A stretch of DNA of 64,000 bases from contig NC_053490.1 of the NCBI RefSeq assembly GCF_905171775.1, positions 88,190,286-88,254,285 of the forward strand, read 5' to 3'. The position numbers and the translations under genes were made by a program. The DNA is from Rana temporaria. Taxonomy: Eukaryota > Chordata > Amphibia > Anura > Ranidae. Below, piece after piece: positions 34,758 to 46,467 of the stretch. Position 1 is the first letter of the stretch. Every line of letters begins with the position of its first letter. The notes beneath the pieces were generated by a model. It made no database searches, had not been told where the DNA came from, and saw only the letters and a list, made by a program, of their open reading frames with translations.

Positions 34758-34919
34758 GTTGTCTTTGTGCTGGGACAAGTTGCCCAACAAAGCCCAACGC
34801 AAATGGTATGAACGGGCCCTCAAGGAATTATAGATGCTGTATGGTAGGCTATGGACAGTCACATTGCTAAAGCAGAACTTCATCCAAAAATGGAAGATTC
34901 GCTCCTCCCTTCCTCCTCT

Positions 34920-35379
34920 TTAAAGTGGTTGTAAACCCTTATTTGTCACTTTTACCTACAGGTAAGCCTATAATACGGCTCACCTGTAGGTATCAAGAAT
35001 ATCTCCTAAACCTGTATGGTTTAGGAGATATTCCCCCCTCAATGCGCTGCTGATTGCAGCGGCGCATGTGCAGGGGGGATCCTCGGCTAAAGGACCGGCA
35101 GCCGCCGGACCTTGCCGAATTTAAATCTCCCGCGCGCACGCGCGGGAGTGACGTCATCGCCGCTCCAGCCAATCACAGCGCTGGAGCGGCGATACCCGGA
35201 AGACACGCCGGAGCAAAATGACATCTCGCTCGGCGTGAACCAGGTAAGTGTTCCTCACCTCGTTCCGAGGTAAGTATTTCATAATCAGCCAGTATGCGGT
35301 GCATACTGGCTGATTATGCCTTTTGCCTTGCAGGTTTAAAAAAAAAAAAAAAAGTTTATGTGGTTTACAACCGCTTTAA
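34920..35379. mobile_element. family C MITE (AAAGTGGTTGTAAACC ends)
   Basis: The ends are TTAAAGTGGTTGTAAACCC and GTGGTTTACAACCGCTTTAA. Internal hairpins include CGCCGCTCCAGCCAATC and GCGCTGGAGCGGCG. It has a poly-A tract at 35338-35353. No gene. Confidence 0.82.
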
Positions 35380-35655
35380 CTTTTGGGCTCTTACTGTACT
35401 TATTTTTTGGTGGGGGTACCTGGTTTTGATAGGTACCTGCTCCAACTTCCTTGGATTGTCTAGGATTTCAAAAAGTAGTTTATGTACTACCTTTTGCGAT
35501 TTCGGCCTGCGATTTACCTTGACATCTGTGCAGAAACCTGCATAGATGTCTCTGTAATCACGTTCGAAATCGGGACTGCCAGCGGGAGTGTAATCGTGCA
35601 AGTTCAGCTTAACTCGCACGGCTTCACTCCCGCAGCCCAGTGTGAAACTGGGCTT
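35380..35655. mobile_element. partial family B MITE
   Basis: This is one half of the element at 35752-36089. It shares AAATCGGGACTGCCAGCGGG and CCCAGTGTGAAACTGGGC in inverted orientation. Confidence 0.6.
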
Positions 35656-35751
35656 AATAAAGTGCATTAAGGGCTCATGCACACAGGACTTTTTTTACAG
35701 CTGCTGTGAGGGGTGTCTGATGTTTCTTTAACTGCTTCTAAACGCACCTCC

Positions 35752-36089
35752 GCCCTGGTTCACACTGGGCTGCGGGAGTGAAGCCGTGCGAGTTTAGCTG
35801 AACTCGCACGATTTCACTCCCGCTGGCAGTCCCGATTTCGGCCGCGATTTAAGAGACATCTGTGCAGGTTTCTGCACAGATGTCTATGTAAATCGCGGCC
35901 CGAAATCGCAAAAAGTTTTACAGGAACTACTTTTTGAAATCGGTGCAGCGCCACAGATGCGGCGTCGCACCGATTAGGACAGTGTCATTGCCGACAATTG
36001 GCGGCAAGTGCCGCCGATTTGAGATGCGATTTCACATGTGAAATCGCATCTCAAATCGAAGGAAATCGTACCCAGTGTGAACCTGGGCT
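35752..36089. mobile_element. family B MITE nested in an outer repeat
   Basis: The ends are GCCCTGGTTCACACTGGGC and CCCAGTGTGAACCTGGGC. GGGCTCATGCACACAGGAC to its left and GTCCATGCACACATAAAC to its right look like arms of another palindrome (about 35670-36210) that it interrupts. Confidence 0.75.
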
Positions 36090-36459
36090 AAATGTCAGTC
36101 TATGTGTCCATGCACACATAAACTGTCAGAGGAGTTTGGAGGCATAAGCATTTAGGGGCAGTAGAAAAAAACAGCCTGTGCATTCAGGAGCATAGGCTCT
36201 TGAGCTGCTAAACGCGGCTTAACACTGGTAAGCCGTATCAAGCTTTTTTTTTTTTTTTACATGTCAAAATCAATAGTTCCCTATGAGAGCCCATTGATTT
36301 GAATAGAAGTTGCACTATCATGATGATCCTATTTGCAGCGTGACTTGTACGCTGAGGATCTTGAAGAGGAACCCAATGCCAAAATTTTTAAAAAAAAAAC
36401 AGGTGTGGGGTCCCACCCCAGGATCCATACCAGACCCTTCAGTCTGGTATGGATTTTAA

Positions 36460-36968
36460 CCTCCCTGGTGGTTTTCCATGGTTTTGTTACCATTAGCGGT
36501 AACCCAGAGCCACACTTGGGATCCTGCGATGTCCCCTCGCTGTGTCCGTGGGCTGTGTCCTCTGCCCGATGCCTCTGTGGACCAGGCCTCTGTGCCAGGC
36601 TCCGTTCCCTGCGAGCGTCGCGACGCATTGGGGACAGAGCCAGGGGGCAAATTCAAAAAGTACCCAAAACATAACACATACAGTACACTGTAATCTTACA
36701 GATTACATTACTAAATTACTAAATTACTAAATTGTAAATCATTTCACCTCCCTTTTGTCCCTAGTGCTTTCCAATGCCCGGCATGCAGTTTTATATATAC
36801 TGTTCTTTCTGCCTGGAAACTATAGATTGTCCATGGCATCCAAAAAGCACCCCTTCACGTCAAAGGTGGTTTTGGACCAGCTAGAAAACAGCGATAGTAA
36901 ATTAGAACACTTGCAGAATTGAGCCATAGTGATTTGTGGGAAAATTCATTTTATTATTATTATTATTA

Positions 36969-37019
<51 letters not shown>

Positions 37020-37089
37020 TATTATTTTTTATAATTATTTATAGTTATTTATTATATTATAATTTTTTTATAATCATACCGCCAGGTGG
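36460..37089. mobile_element. family G TTAA-flanked element, copy 1
   Basis: TTAA (36456-36459) precedes CCTCCCTGGTGG. The right end is ATACCGCCAGGTGG followed by CTAA. Internal landmarks shared with the copies at 54201 and 63051 include CGTTCCCTGCGA and TACAGTACACTGTAATCTTA. It contains an (ATT)n tract. No transposase. Confidence 0.75.
36952..37018. repeat. (ATT)n microsatellite
   Basis: More than 20 ATT units with one ATC interruption. Confidence 0.97.
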
Positions 37090-37095
37090 CTAAGG

Positions 37096-38488
37096 GGAAC
37101 CCCCACGCCCAAAAAATCACCCAAAGTCCATACCAGACCCTTATGCGAGAATGCAGCACGGCAGGTCAGGAAAGAGGGGGGACGACCGAGCTTTGTGGCT
37201 GGGGGGGGGGGGGGGGCATGAAATGGCTGGTGTCATAACTGATCACATGTTTAGTACCATAGCAGTTGCAGATGAAACCGAGGGTAAGATGGCAGCTTCC
37301 TGGGTTGAAAATTCTAGGAAGGTTTGGTTCTGCTTTATTATAACTAAGAACATACAGCAAAGAGAAAAGTAAAAAAAAAGTTGAAGCAAGCAACAAGAGC
37401 ATTCGTTATAGGACTCGGATACATGGCTAGAACACAGATGGCCGTATAGGACACAGTCCGTGCTACATTCTGAAATAAAACTGCTGTTGAAGCTCTTTGT
37501 CGGAACGAGCTCTATAGAACATTCCTTTAGGCTGATTTTATCTTTGTGTTCCAGGGTTCAGTCAGATCAAAATCACCACAGTTTATTAAGTCTAATAATG
37601 TAACACATAGCCCTCACTGCCTTGTAACACTTAGCTTCCATTGTGTGTGTATCTGGTTTGACCATCATTCCCTATTGATAAACGCTGTGCTATACACTGA
37701 TTTGCCAAGTAAGGCCGGGCTTAACTCCAGGTGTGCCAAGACAGTGCTCACAAAATTTCTTCCAGATGAATTCTAAAATAACACAATCTACAAGATGACA
37801 TTTCCACTTCCAGAGGCTCTGCTGTAATTATTCCACAGCCCAGTCAATTTGTTTCAGGCTGGTTTTGATAAAGTAGTTGCAAGTGGGTTGCTGCGGCTCA
37901 AATGTTGGCCTGTGCTACGTGTAACATTGTGTGGTTAGTGTTACAACACTCGGAAAACAAATACTTCACACCTGAGAAGTTAGGAGACTGCGTTAAATTG
38001 GTTCGAAAGCTTTACTTCTTTTCTTTTTAATATCCCCGTAATTGTGCAGCCAGATGCATTGGAAGTTTCCCTTTAAGTCACGTTTATACAAACTTTTTTT
38101 TTTAATAATGTGCTGGAAGCAATGTTTATTTTATTGCAAAGCCTTTGGGTACCAATTATAAATGTTGTGTCGCTGTTTATGGCCAATACATATGGAAACC
38201 ACTTTTGTCACTTTTGCACAGGTTTTCTCGAAAAATTTACATTAACAACTTTAGATACCAAAGCACTTACCAGAGATTTATAGACATTTTATTTTCTTTT
38301 ATGTATCATATCCAGGACTACAAATACATTTATTTTTTTCTGAAGTTGAATTTGAAATACAGTACTGTATATGAATATTTCATATTTAGTATTTGCTGTG
38401 GAGAGGGAGTCTTTCTGGATTTTATTTATCTGCAGGAACAGTAAACAACTGGACTTTATTATTCCAAAACTCAGAGTGTTTTTCAATA
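37096..38488. other. unassigned intronic sequence
   Basis: It includes an 18-bp G run at about 37200-37217. No exon or repeat ends are supported. Confidence 0.4.
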
Positions 38489-38492
38489 TTAA

Positions 38493-39753
38493 CCACTTCC
38501 CGCCCGGCCTATGGCCGATTTACGTCCGGGAAGTGGTTATGAAATCCTGACAGGACGTTCTAGAACGTCCTGCAGGATTTCATGCCGCGCGCGCCCGTGG
38601 GGGCGCGCATCGCGGCGATCGGTGATGCGGGGTGTCAGTCTGACACCCTGCATCTCCGATCTCGGTAAAGAGCCTCCGGCGGAGACTCTTTACCACGTGA
38701 TCAGCCGTGTCCAACCACGGCTGATCACGATGTAAACAGGAAGAGCCGTTGATTGCTCTTCCTCACTCGCGTCTGACAGACGCGAGTAGAGGATAGCCGA
38801 TCGGCGGCTCTCCTGACAGGGGGGGTTCGCGCTGATTGTTTATCAGCGCAGCCCCCCCTCGGATCGCCACACTGGACCACCAGGGATGCCCACCCTGGAG
38901 CACCAGGGTGGGCAAAAAAAAAAAAATGCCAGAAAAAAAATAAAAAGTCTAAAAAAAAGCATAAAGAAAAAAGATGCCAGTCAGTGCCCACAAATGGGCA
39001 CTGACTGGCAACCTGGCAAAAATCAGTGCTGCCACCCCAGTGTCCATCAGCGCCACCCCAGTGTCCATCAGCGCCACCCCAGTGTCCATCAGTGCCACCC
39101 CAGTGTCCATCAGTGCCACCCCACAGTGCCCATCCATGCCCAGTGCCCACCTATCAGTGCCCATCTGTGCCACCCATAAGTATCCATCAGTGCCGCCCAT
39201 GAGTGCCCATCTGTGCCGCCTATGAGTGCCCAGTGCCGCCCATGAGTGCCCATCAGTGCCGCCTATGTGTGCCCATCAGTGCCGCCTATGTGTGCCCATC
39301 AGTGCCGCCTATGTGTGCCCATCAGTGCCGCCTATGTGTGCCCATCAGTGTCGCATACCAGCGCCGCCAATCAGTGCCACCTCATCTGTGCCCGTCAGTA
39401 CTACCTCATCGATGTCCATCAGTGCCATCTCATCGGTGCCCATTAGTGCCGCCATATCAGTGCCCGTAATTGAAAGAGAAAACTTATTTACAAAAAAATT
39501 AACAGAAAAAAATAAAAACGTAATTTTTTTTCCAAATTTTCAGCCTTTTTTTAGTTGTTGCGCAAAAAAAAAAAAATCGCAGAGGTGATCGAATACCACC
39601 AAAAGAAAGCTCTATTTGTGGGGAAAAAAGGACGCCAATTTTGTTTGGGTACAGTGTAGCATGACCGCGCAATTGCCATTCAAAGTGCGACAGTGCTGAA
39701 AGCTGAAAATTGGCTTGGGCGGGAAGCTGCGTAAGTACCTGGTATGGAAGTGG
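38493..39753. mobile_element. family F TTAA-flanked transposon, full length, with minisatellite
   Basis: TTAA at 38489-38492 is followed by CCACTTCCCGCCCGG. The right end TATGGAAGTGG is followed by TTAA at 39754-39757. The left third has strong hairpins: GAACGTTCTAGAACGTCC-type sequence, and GCCGTG/CACGGC around 38704-38720. The rest has the CAGTGCC minisatellite and the family landmarks near 39598-39720. No transposase frame. It is the best reference copy of the family in the window. Confidence 0.87.
39030..39470. repeat. CAGTGCC minisatellite inside family F
   Basis: The tandem units are 18-24 bp: ACCCCAGTGTCCATCAGCGCC units, then CCTATGTGTGCCCATCAG units. They yield long stop-free frames on both strands that are not proteins. 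Units are contiguous with no spacers, so this is not a CRISPR array. Confidence 0.93.
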
Positions 39754-39796
39754 TTAAACCTTCATCTTAAAAAGATTTTAGATATGTATGTATGTG

Positions 39797-40286
<490 letters not shown>

Positions 40287-41431
40287 TGTAGCGCCTGTGT
40301 ACTTTAGTACAGGTGCTATGTCAAATTTAAAGGGGGGATGAGAGAGTTACATTGTTCTCATCCATGTTGATCTGTTTAAATTGGGCTGCTGCCAGCCCTG
40401 GACTGTCCTGTGGGTTCATTCTGTGTTCCAAAGATACAGTTCCATCTTTGGGTAGCAGGTGGTGCCAGAGGGGTCCAGGCAGAGGCGCCTTTCTCCAGCA
40501 GCCAATCAGAGCAGCGTTTCCCTCGCGGGGCATGCTGGGGGAGGGTATTTCTGGGGCAGGCGCAATTTTGTGAGGTTCTTCGCGCGTTCCTGGTTCCAGG
40601 TGCGGCACCCACCTTTAGGGTTTGCGCACATCACGGGCCCCGGCGATATGGCCTACCAGGCCGGGGCGCACATGCTACATGGAGTTCCTGACTCTGGACC
40701 CTCATGGTCCGGAGCAACTAATGCTGCAAAGGGACCCCAGTGACTTACTGGGTTCCCACTTTCTAGGAGGAGGATCCCAAGCGAGATGTGCTGTTCGGTG
40801 GGGAGTCGGTCTGAGGTGAACCCGGAGGCAGGAGATCCAATAGGGCTTAGACGATCCATCAGGGATCTGGGTGGCCAGACACTGACAGGTTGTATGCTGC
40901 AAACTGTTAGTCGGTGACCCCAAATATAGGAAGACTACCTGAGGGAGATTCAGGCAAATTATTGACTGAGAGGATTCGCTCCATTTTCTCATGTCCCTGA
41001 GTCTAAGGCCTGTGGCAGAGGCCCATACTCTTAATCCTGTTCCTATTTGAGCCAAGTCGGTGGCAGAGACTTGTTCCTTTTCAACGGTTCCTAGTGACAC
41101 CCTGGCTGCCAGGTCGGTGAGAGAGACCTGTCCAGGGGCACTATACCCACTCCTGCTGGAGTGGCGACGAAGCAAGAGTTATCATTGGAGGCAGGACTGC
41201 TTCTGTTATCCATAGCCTGAATCTGCAAATTCTCCTTTCACCAACCTTTCTCTATCTACCTTGAGTTGACTGTTGGTCATGTTGGAGCAGTAATAAAAGC
41301 ACAGAAAACGTCACCCAGTGGTCTGTACATTCTGTTATTACTCTCCTCATCATCACCCCTAGACACATCATAGAGGTAACATAACATGCCGTCCCAATTT
41401 AACCAGCGGCTCCTGAGGGGGTAGTGCTACA
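40287..41431 (+). mobile_element. solo LTR with TATATA target duplication
   Basis: It starts TGTAGCGCC and ends GGTAGTGCTACA, with 6-bp inverted ends TGTAGC/GCTACA. TATATA lies on both sides (40281-40286 and 41432-41437). The low complexity of that site makes the exact duplication length uncertain. AATAAA near 41291 is a plausible polyadenylation signal on the + strand. No retroviral coding sequence is present. Confidence 0.85.
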
Positions 41432-41437
41432 TATATA

Positions 41438-42256
41438 CAAGACGTAGTTAGTAATTTCATATTAGCATACAGTCAAACATATATTTACAGTAAACTGTCC
41501 CCAAATGGAAGGAAAAAAAAGAGAAAAGGCAAAAAACACCCCAACCATCCAACATACACACATATAAAAAAAAACACACCACATCACAAAAATGTACCGT
41601 TAACATTGTATGTGTTCAGGCTAAGGGGAGCCCAAACAAGGGAAAAGACACTCCACCTCACTGATGTAGAGCATATGTGAAACTTGGTCACCATGTATGG
41701 TGTGGGTTATAGTAAAGGACACACCTAATGGGAATAGATAAAGCACACCCAAGTAATTGACTAGGGTTACCATTGCGCTAGCCATCTAGCCATGTTGACA
41801 GCATCACATGAGATGATCAGACAGCATGAATGCTACTGCACTAACCTGTATAGAGGGGTGACAGGAACACATAAATTCAAATCCTAGTAAAAGAAAACTG
41901 AGCTAGAAGTTTGCGTCTAGGTAACAACATCAATCAGAGTTGATGCACCTATAAACCGCATCAAAGAGAGAGAGGAACAAATAAGTATACTCTCACCAAG
42001 TAAACCATGCAGACCATCATCATTACACAAGACAAACAATGCACATCACACCCCAAAGCAAGAAACATTCTATTGGATGTCTGGTCCATCATGTGTGAGA
42101 AAGTCTGCACTAGCACCCAAGACATCAAAAAAGGGTCCAAAAGAGGATGTGTGTCTATGTCTGTCGAGAGCCCACTGATCCAGCAAAGCAACCCCCACAC
42201 ATGAAAAAAAAGAATTGTTGGTGATTCCCCACAATTGGATGAATAATTAAGGAATT
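41438..42256. other. right flank of the solo LTR, unassigned
   Basis: AT-rich sequence with no supported frame. It may be the continuation of the repeat seen at 39889-40286. Confidence 0.35.
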
Positions 42257-42259
42257 GCT

Positions 42260-42575
42260 GCCCCTACAAATACAGCCACCTAGGTGGAGTACAGGATATA
42301 CAGGCATACCCCACTTTTAAGTACACAATGGGATTTATTTACTAAAGCTGGAAAGTGCAAAATCAGGCTCACTTCTGCAAAGAAACCAATGAGCTTCTAA
42401 CCCCAGCTTGTTCAATTAAGCCTTTTAATAAAACCTGGAAGCTCATTGGTTTCTGTGCAGAAGTGAGCCTGATTTTACACATTCCAGCTTTAGTAAATAA
42501 ACCCTGTTGTGTACTCAAAAGTGGGGTATGCCTGTATATCCTGTACTCCACCTAGGTGGCTGTATCTGTAGTAAA
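42260..42575. mobile_element. nested palindromic MITE with very similar arms
   Basis: The outer arms are TACAGCCACCTAGGTGGAGT and its complement near 42545-42570, with CATACCCCACTTTTAAGTAC and GTACTCAAAAGTGGGGTATG inside them. At the centre is a family E palindrome (TTTACTAAAGCTGGAAAGTG ... CAGCTTTAGTAAATAAACCC, about 42331-42506). Arm identity is high, suggesting recent formation. A partial copy is at 57280-57465. Confidence 0.88.
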
Positions 42576-43577
42576 AAAGTACAGTGCTCACCAAAAGATC
42601 AAGGTAGCTCATTTGTGAATTAAGCTTTATCTAAAGTTTTATATTTACTTTCTGCAAAATAGTAATAATAATCTATATGGCGCATAAGCACATTCATACA
42701 TGACTTGAATCGCATTCCTGTTAAAATGTTATCAGAAAAATTAATTGTGCCAATTAAGCCGAGCCAGACCAACCCCTTACCAGATGTGATCATGTTTTTC
42801 TTATGATTTCCATTTTAGGGTCCAACAGTTGTGACTGTTCCTCCAAAATACACACAAGATCTATAGGCGTGTCCACTTTTGTTACAACATTGCAGCAGTA
42901 GAGGCATTGCTCTTTTTACAGAATTTTCACTGGAAGGGATTCGTTGAAATCAAAGAATTCCAGATATTTTATCTGAAGACTGGTGGGGATTCCCAGTAAT
43001 GTAACCATGGCTATGGTTTATAATTTATAGTTACAGAGCATAGAGCTTTCTATATCTGTATGTTCCCAGAACACTTACAGGAGGTGACGTATTAGTGAAG
43101 AATGCAACTCTCACTTCAGGTTTCTGGGAAAAAGTTGAACTTAAACTGATAAATTGTATTGGAGTCATTTTTATATAGGAGCTCATATTTGATGCTCATT
43201 AGTAAAGCAGAACATTCAGTGTTAGATTTTAATGATCATTTGAGTATGAAGTCAGACACTTTCATATTCGACACTGGAGCCATATATTTTCTGCAAGAAA
43301 TTGGCGCAGAGACTGTGACCACAGTGATGGTAATGTAACTAGCCGACCATCTGTGGGTGTAGTTCTAGGAGGCTGCAAAGCCCTATAACCTTTTCCTCCC
43401 TTGCCACATGATGCTGATGTACATTTACATTATAATGACACTTTACTAAAGACACGAGTCATCTGAGAGTCTTTTTAGATTTTAGTTTTAGGTGTATCCA
43501 GCAATCAAAAGAGTCAATGTGAAACCTCAGAACCCAATAAAAAGCAACATAAATGTAGTTTTCTGATGTATGAGATG
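42576..43577. other. unassigned intronic sequence
   Basis: No exon or repeat ends. A TTTTAG before GGTCCAACAG near 42825 looks like an acceptor, but the following frame closes quickly. Confidence 0.4.
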
Positions 43578-43579
43578 TA

Positions 43580-45070
43580 CAGTGCCTTGAAAAAGTATTC
43601 ATACCCCTTGAAATCTTCCACATTTTGTCATGTTATAACCGATAACGTAAAATATATTTTATTTGGATTTTACGTGATAGACCAACACAAAGTGTTACAT
43701 AATTGTGAATGTGAAGTGGAAGGAAAATGATTAATGGTTTTGATTTTTTTTTTACAAATAAATATGTGAAAAGCGTGGCGTGCATTTGTATTCAGCCCCC
43801 CTGAGTTAATACTTTGCAGAACCACCTTTTGCTGCAATTACAGCTGCACGTCTTTTTGGGGATGTCTCTACCAGCTTTGCAGATCTATAGAGTGAGATTT
43901 TTGCCCATTCTTCTTTGCAAAATAGTTCAAGCTCTCTCAGATTGGATGGAGAGTGTCTCTGAAAATCCATTTTCAAGTCTTGCCACAGATTCTCAATTGG
44001 ATTTAGGTCTGGACTTTGACTGGTTTTCTTCTAAGATTGCCCTGTATTTGGCTCCGTCCATCTTCCCGTCAACTCTGACCAGCTTCCCGTCCCTACTGAA
44101 GAAAAGCATCCCCACAACATGATGTTGCTATCGCTATTTTTCATGGTGGGGATGGTGTGTTCAGGGTGATGTGCAGTGTTAGTTTTCCACCACACATAGC
44201 GTTTTGCTTTTAGGCCAAAAAGTTCAATTTGGGTCTCATCTGACCAGATCACCTTCCTCCACATGTTTGCTGTGTCCCCCACATGGTTTCTCGCAAACTG
44301 CAAACAAGACTTCTTAGGGCTTTCTTTCAACCATGGCTTTCTTCTTGCCACTCTTCCGTAAAGAACAGATTTGTGGAGTGCACGACTAATAGTTGTCCTG
44401 TGGACAGATTCTCCCACATGAGCTGTGGATCTCTGCAGCTCCTCCAGAGTTACCATGGGCCTCTTAGCTGCTTCTCTGATTAATGCTCTCCTTGCCCGGC
44501 CTGTCAGTTTAGGTGGACGGCCATGTCTTGGTAGGTTTGCAGTTGTGCCATACTCTTTCCATTTTCAGATGATGGTTTGAACAGTGCTCCGTGAAATGTT
44601 CAAAGCTTGGGAATTTTTTTTATAACCTAACCCTGCTTTAAATGTCTCCACAACAAATTCCCTGACCTGTCTGGTGTGTTTATTGGCCTTCATGATGCTG
44701 TTTGTTCACTAAGGTTCTCTAACAAACCTCAGAGGGCTTCACAGAACAGCTATATTTATACTGAGATTAAATTACACATAGGTGGACACTATTTACTAAT
44801 TAGGTGACTTCTGAAGGCAAAAGGTGGTTCCGCTAGATTTTAGTTAGGGGTATCAGAGTAAAGGGGGCTGAATACAAATGCACACCACACTTTTCAGATA
44901 TTTATTGGTACAAACTTTTGAAAGCCATTAATCATTTTCCTACCAGTTCACAATTATGTGCCACATTGTGTTCGTCTATCACATAAAATCCCAATAAAAT
45001 ACATTTACGTTTTTGTTTGTAACAAATGTTGAAAATTTCAAGAGGGTATGAATACTTTTTCAAGGCACTG
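43580..45070 (-). mobile_element. Tc1-like transposon, defective
   Basis: The ends are CAGTGCCTTGAAAAAGTATT and AATACTTTTTCAAGGCACTG, with TA on both sides (43578-43579 and 45071-45072). A broken antisense transposase fills the middle. A detached end of the same family is at 31376-31537. Confidence 0.94.
43840..44693 (-). pseudogene. Tc1 transposase with deletion and stop codons
   Basis: Translation starts near 44693 with MKANKHTRQ and a helix-turn-helix region. An in-frame TGA follows the STVQTII motif. A readable section at 44031-44456 contains TTISRALHK and the first catalytic aspartate in WSDETQIELFG. The sequence then jumps from a RAILEEN-type segment to PNPIENLW-type sequence in another frame near 44000. 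So the part with the second catalytic aspartate is deleted. The third catalytic residue (the E of NPIENLW) and the AAVIAAKGG-like tail remain. No active enzyme is possible. Confidence 0.88.
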
Positions 45071-45400
45071 TATGGTGTCAAAATGTAAAAATTAAACTGG
45101 AGTGTTACAATTTCCTGGAAATCTATAACTATATCACTACCAAAGTGTGTCTGAAGGTGCATTTGTATGTATGGTGACCAAGGAGGACTTCAGAAAACTT
45201 CCTCTTCTCTATAACAAGAGGTGAAGAGTTTTGTAGTTTACAGAGATAGCTGTAAACCAGTGGTCTCAAAGTACCGGCCCGCGGGCCATTTGCGGCCCGC
45301 GGACCAGTTATAAATGGCCCTCAGGCAGGGTGGAAGTGAGGGGAGAAAAAAAAAAAAAAAAAAAAAAAATTTTTTTTTTTTTTTATTTTTTTATTTTTTT

Positions 45401-45500
45401 AGCTGGTGCCATCTGGTGGTGAGCCGTTGGTATTACAAGTTATTACCACCAGATGTGAGCTGGCGCCATCTGGTGGTGGTCGTTGGTATTACAAGTTAAG
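45401..45500. repeat. tandem duplication (CCATCTGGTGGT units)
   Basis: GCCATCTGGTGGTGAGCCGTTGGTATTACAAG-like sequence occurs twice (shared core CGTTGGTATTACAAGTTA), with an inverted TTACCACCAGATG between. Confidence 0.85.
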
Positions 45501-46117
45501 CATTACAAGTTAAACAGCAATTCTAATGTCATTTTACACTATTTTCACTGCCATATTCTTCCCTCTAATTAGAACCCCCAAACATTATATATATTTTTTA
45601 TCCTAACACCCTAGAGAATAAAATAGCGATCATTGCAATACTTTCTGTTACGCCGTATTTGCGCAGCGGTCTTACAAGCGCACTTTTTTGGGAAAAAATT
45701 ACACTTTTTTTAATTAAAAAATAAGACAACAGTAAAGTTATCCCCATTTTTTTTTATATTATGAAAGATAATGTTACGCCGAGTAAATTCATACCCAACA
45801 TGTCACGCTTCAAAATTGTGTCTGCTTGTGGAATGCCGACAAACTTTTTTACCCTTTAAAATCTTCATAGGCGACGTTTAAAAAAATCTACATGTTGCAT
45901 GTTTTAAGTTACAGAGGAGCTAGAATTATTGCTCTCACTCTACCAATCGCGGCGATACCTCACATGTGTGGTTTGAACACCGTTTACATATGCGGGCGCT
46001 GCTCACGTATGTGTACGCTTCTGCGCGCAAGCTCGTCGGGACGGGGTGCGTTTTCTGGCTCCTAACTTTTTTAGCTGGCTCCTAGATTCCAAGCAAATTT
46101 GTCAAACCCTGACTTAC

Positions 46118-46196
46118 ACCAGTGCTGGTGGTAATAATGCGCTCGCTGACACCAGTGCTGGGGGTTAATAATGTGTTCGCTGACACCAGTACTGTT
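46118..46196. repeat. tandem repeat (GACACCAGTGCTGG units)
   Basis: About two and a half units of ~40 bp, each with ACACCAGTGCTGG and TAATAATG, lie near the right end of the hAT. Confidence 0.85.
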
Positions 46197-46467
46197 GTTT
46201 TTGAAGTTTGAAAGTTTGCATGCGGCCCCCCATGGCATATGAAAACTTGTCTTGTGGCCCTCAGGTAATTTGAGTTTGAGACCCCTGCTGTAAACCATGC
46301 TGACTGACCAGAATGCAGCACAGAAAGTCATCCGCTCACAATATTTATGCCAGGATCAACACGTTTTTCTGTACACTTATCAAACAGATATATCAAAACC
46401 CGTTTAATGGTATATCCAACAGAACAAATGGGTGCAAAAAGAAAAGTTAATTGCTAGGGTTTACATA

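Larger units (their letters stand above)
33831..34821. mobile_element. outer B-like MITE, interrupted
   Basis: The left arm (GGGCTCCTTCACATCAGC, CAACGCAGGGCTG) and the right arm (CAACAAAGCCCAACGC, ATGAACGGGCCCT) are imperfect inverted repeats about 900 bp apart. A family E MITE at 34129-34757 lies between them. Confidence 0.5.
45258..46287. mobile_element. 1.03-kb non-autonomous hAT with perfect 8-bp TSD
   Basis: The ends are CAGTGGTCTCAAAGTACC and GAGTTTGAGACCCCTG. CTGTAAAC is duplicated exactly at 45250-45257 and 46288-46295. GGCCCGCGGGCC is close to the left end. It has an A/T homopolymer stretch at 45345-45402 and two internal tandem repeats. No transposase remains. Confidence 0.95.

Noticed and set aside
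36333..36693. Overlapping frames of 60-113 codons on both strands
   Set aside because: They lie in a GC-rich part of a family G transposon and have no conserved domain.
39030..39470. Regular short repeats suggesting a CRISPR array
   Set aside because: The units are contiguous and imperfect with no unique spacers, the genome is eukaryotic, and the array sits inside a TTAA-flanked transposon.
40327..41175. Several frames of 65-157 codons in the solo LTR
   Set aside because: LTRs are non-coding here; none of the frames shows retroviral motifs and they overlap one another.
42815..42880. Acceptor-like TTTTAG followed by a short open frame
   Set aside because: The frame meets a stop within about 15 codons and does not match a flippase segment.
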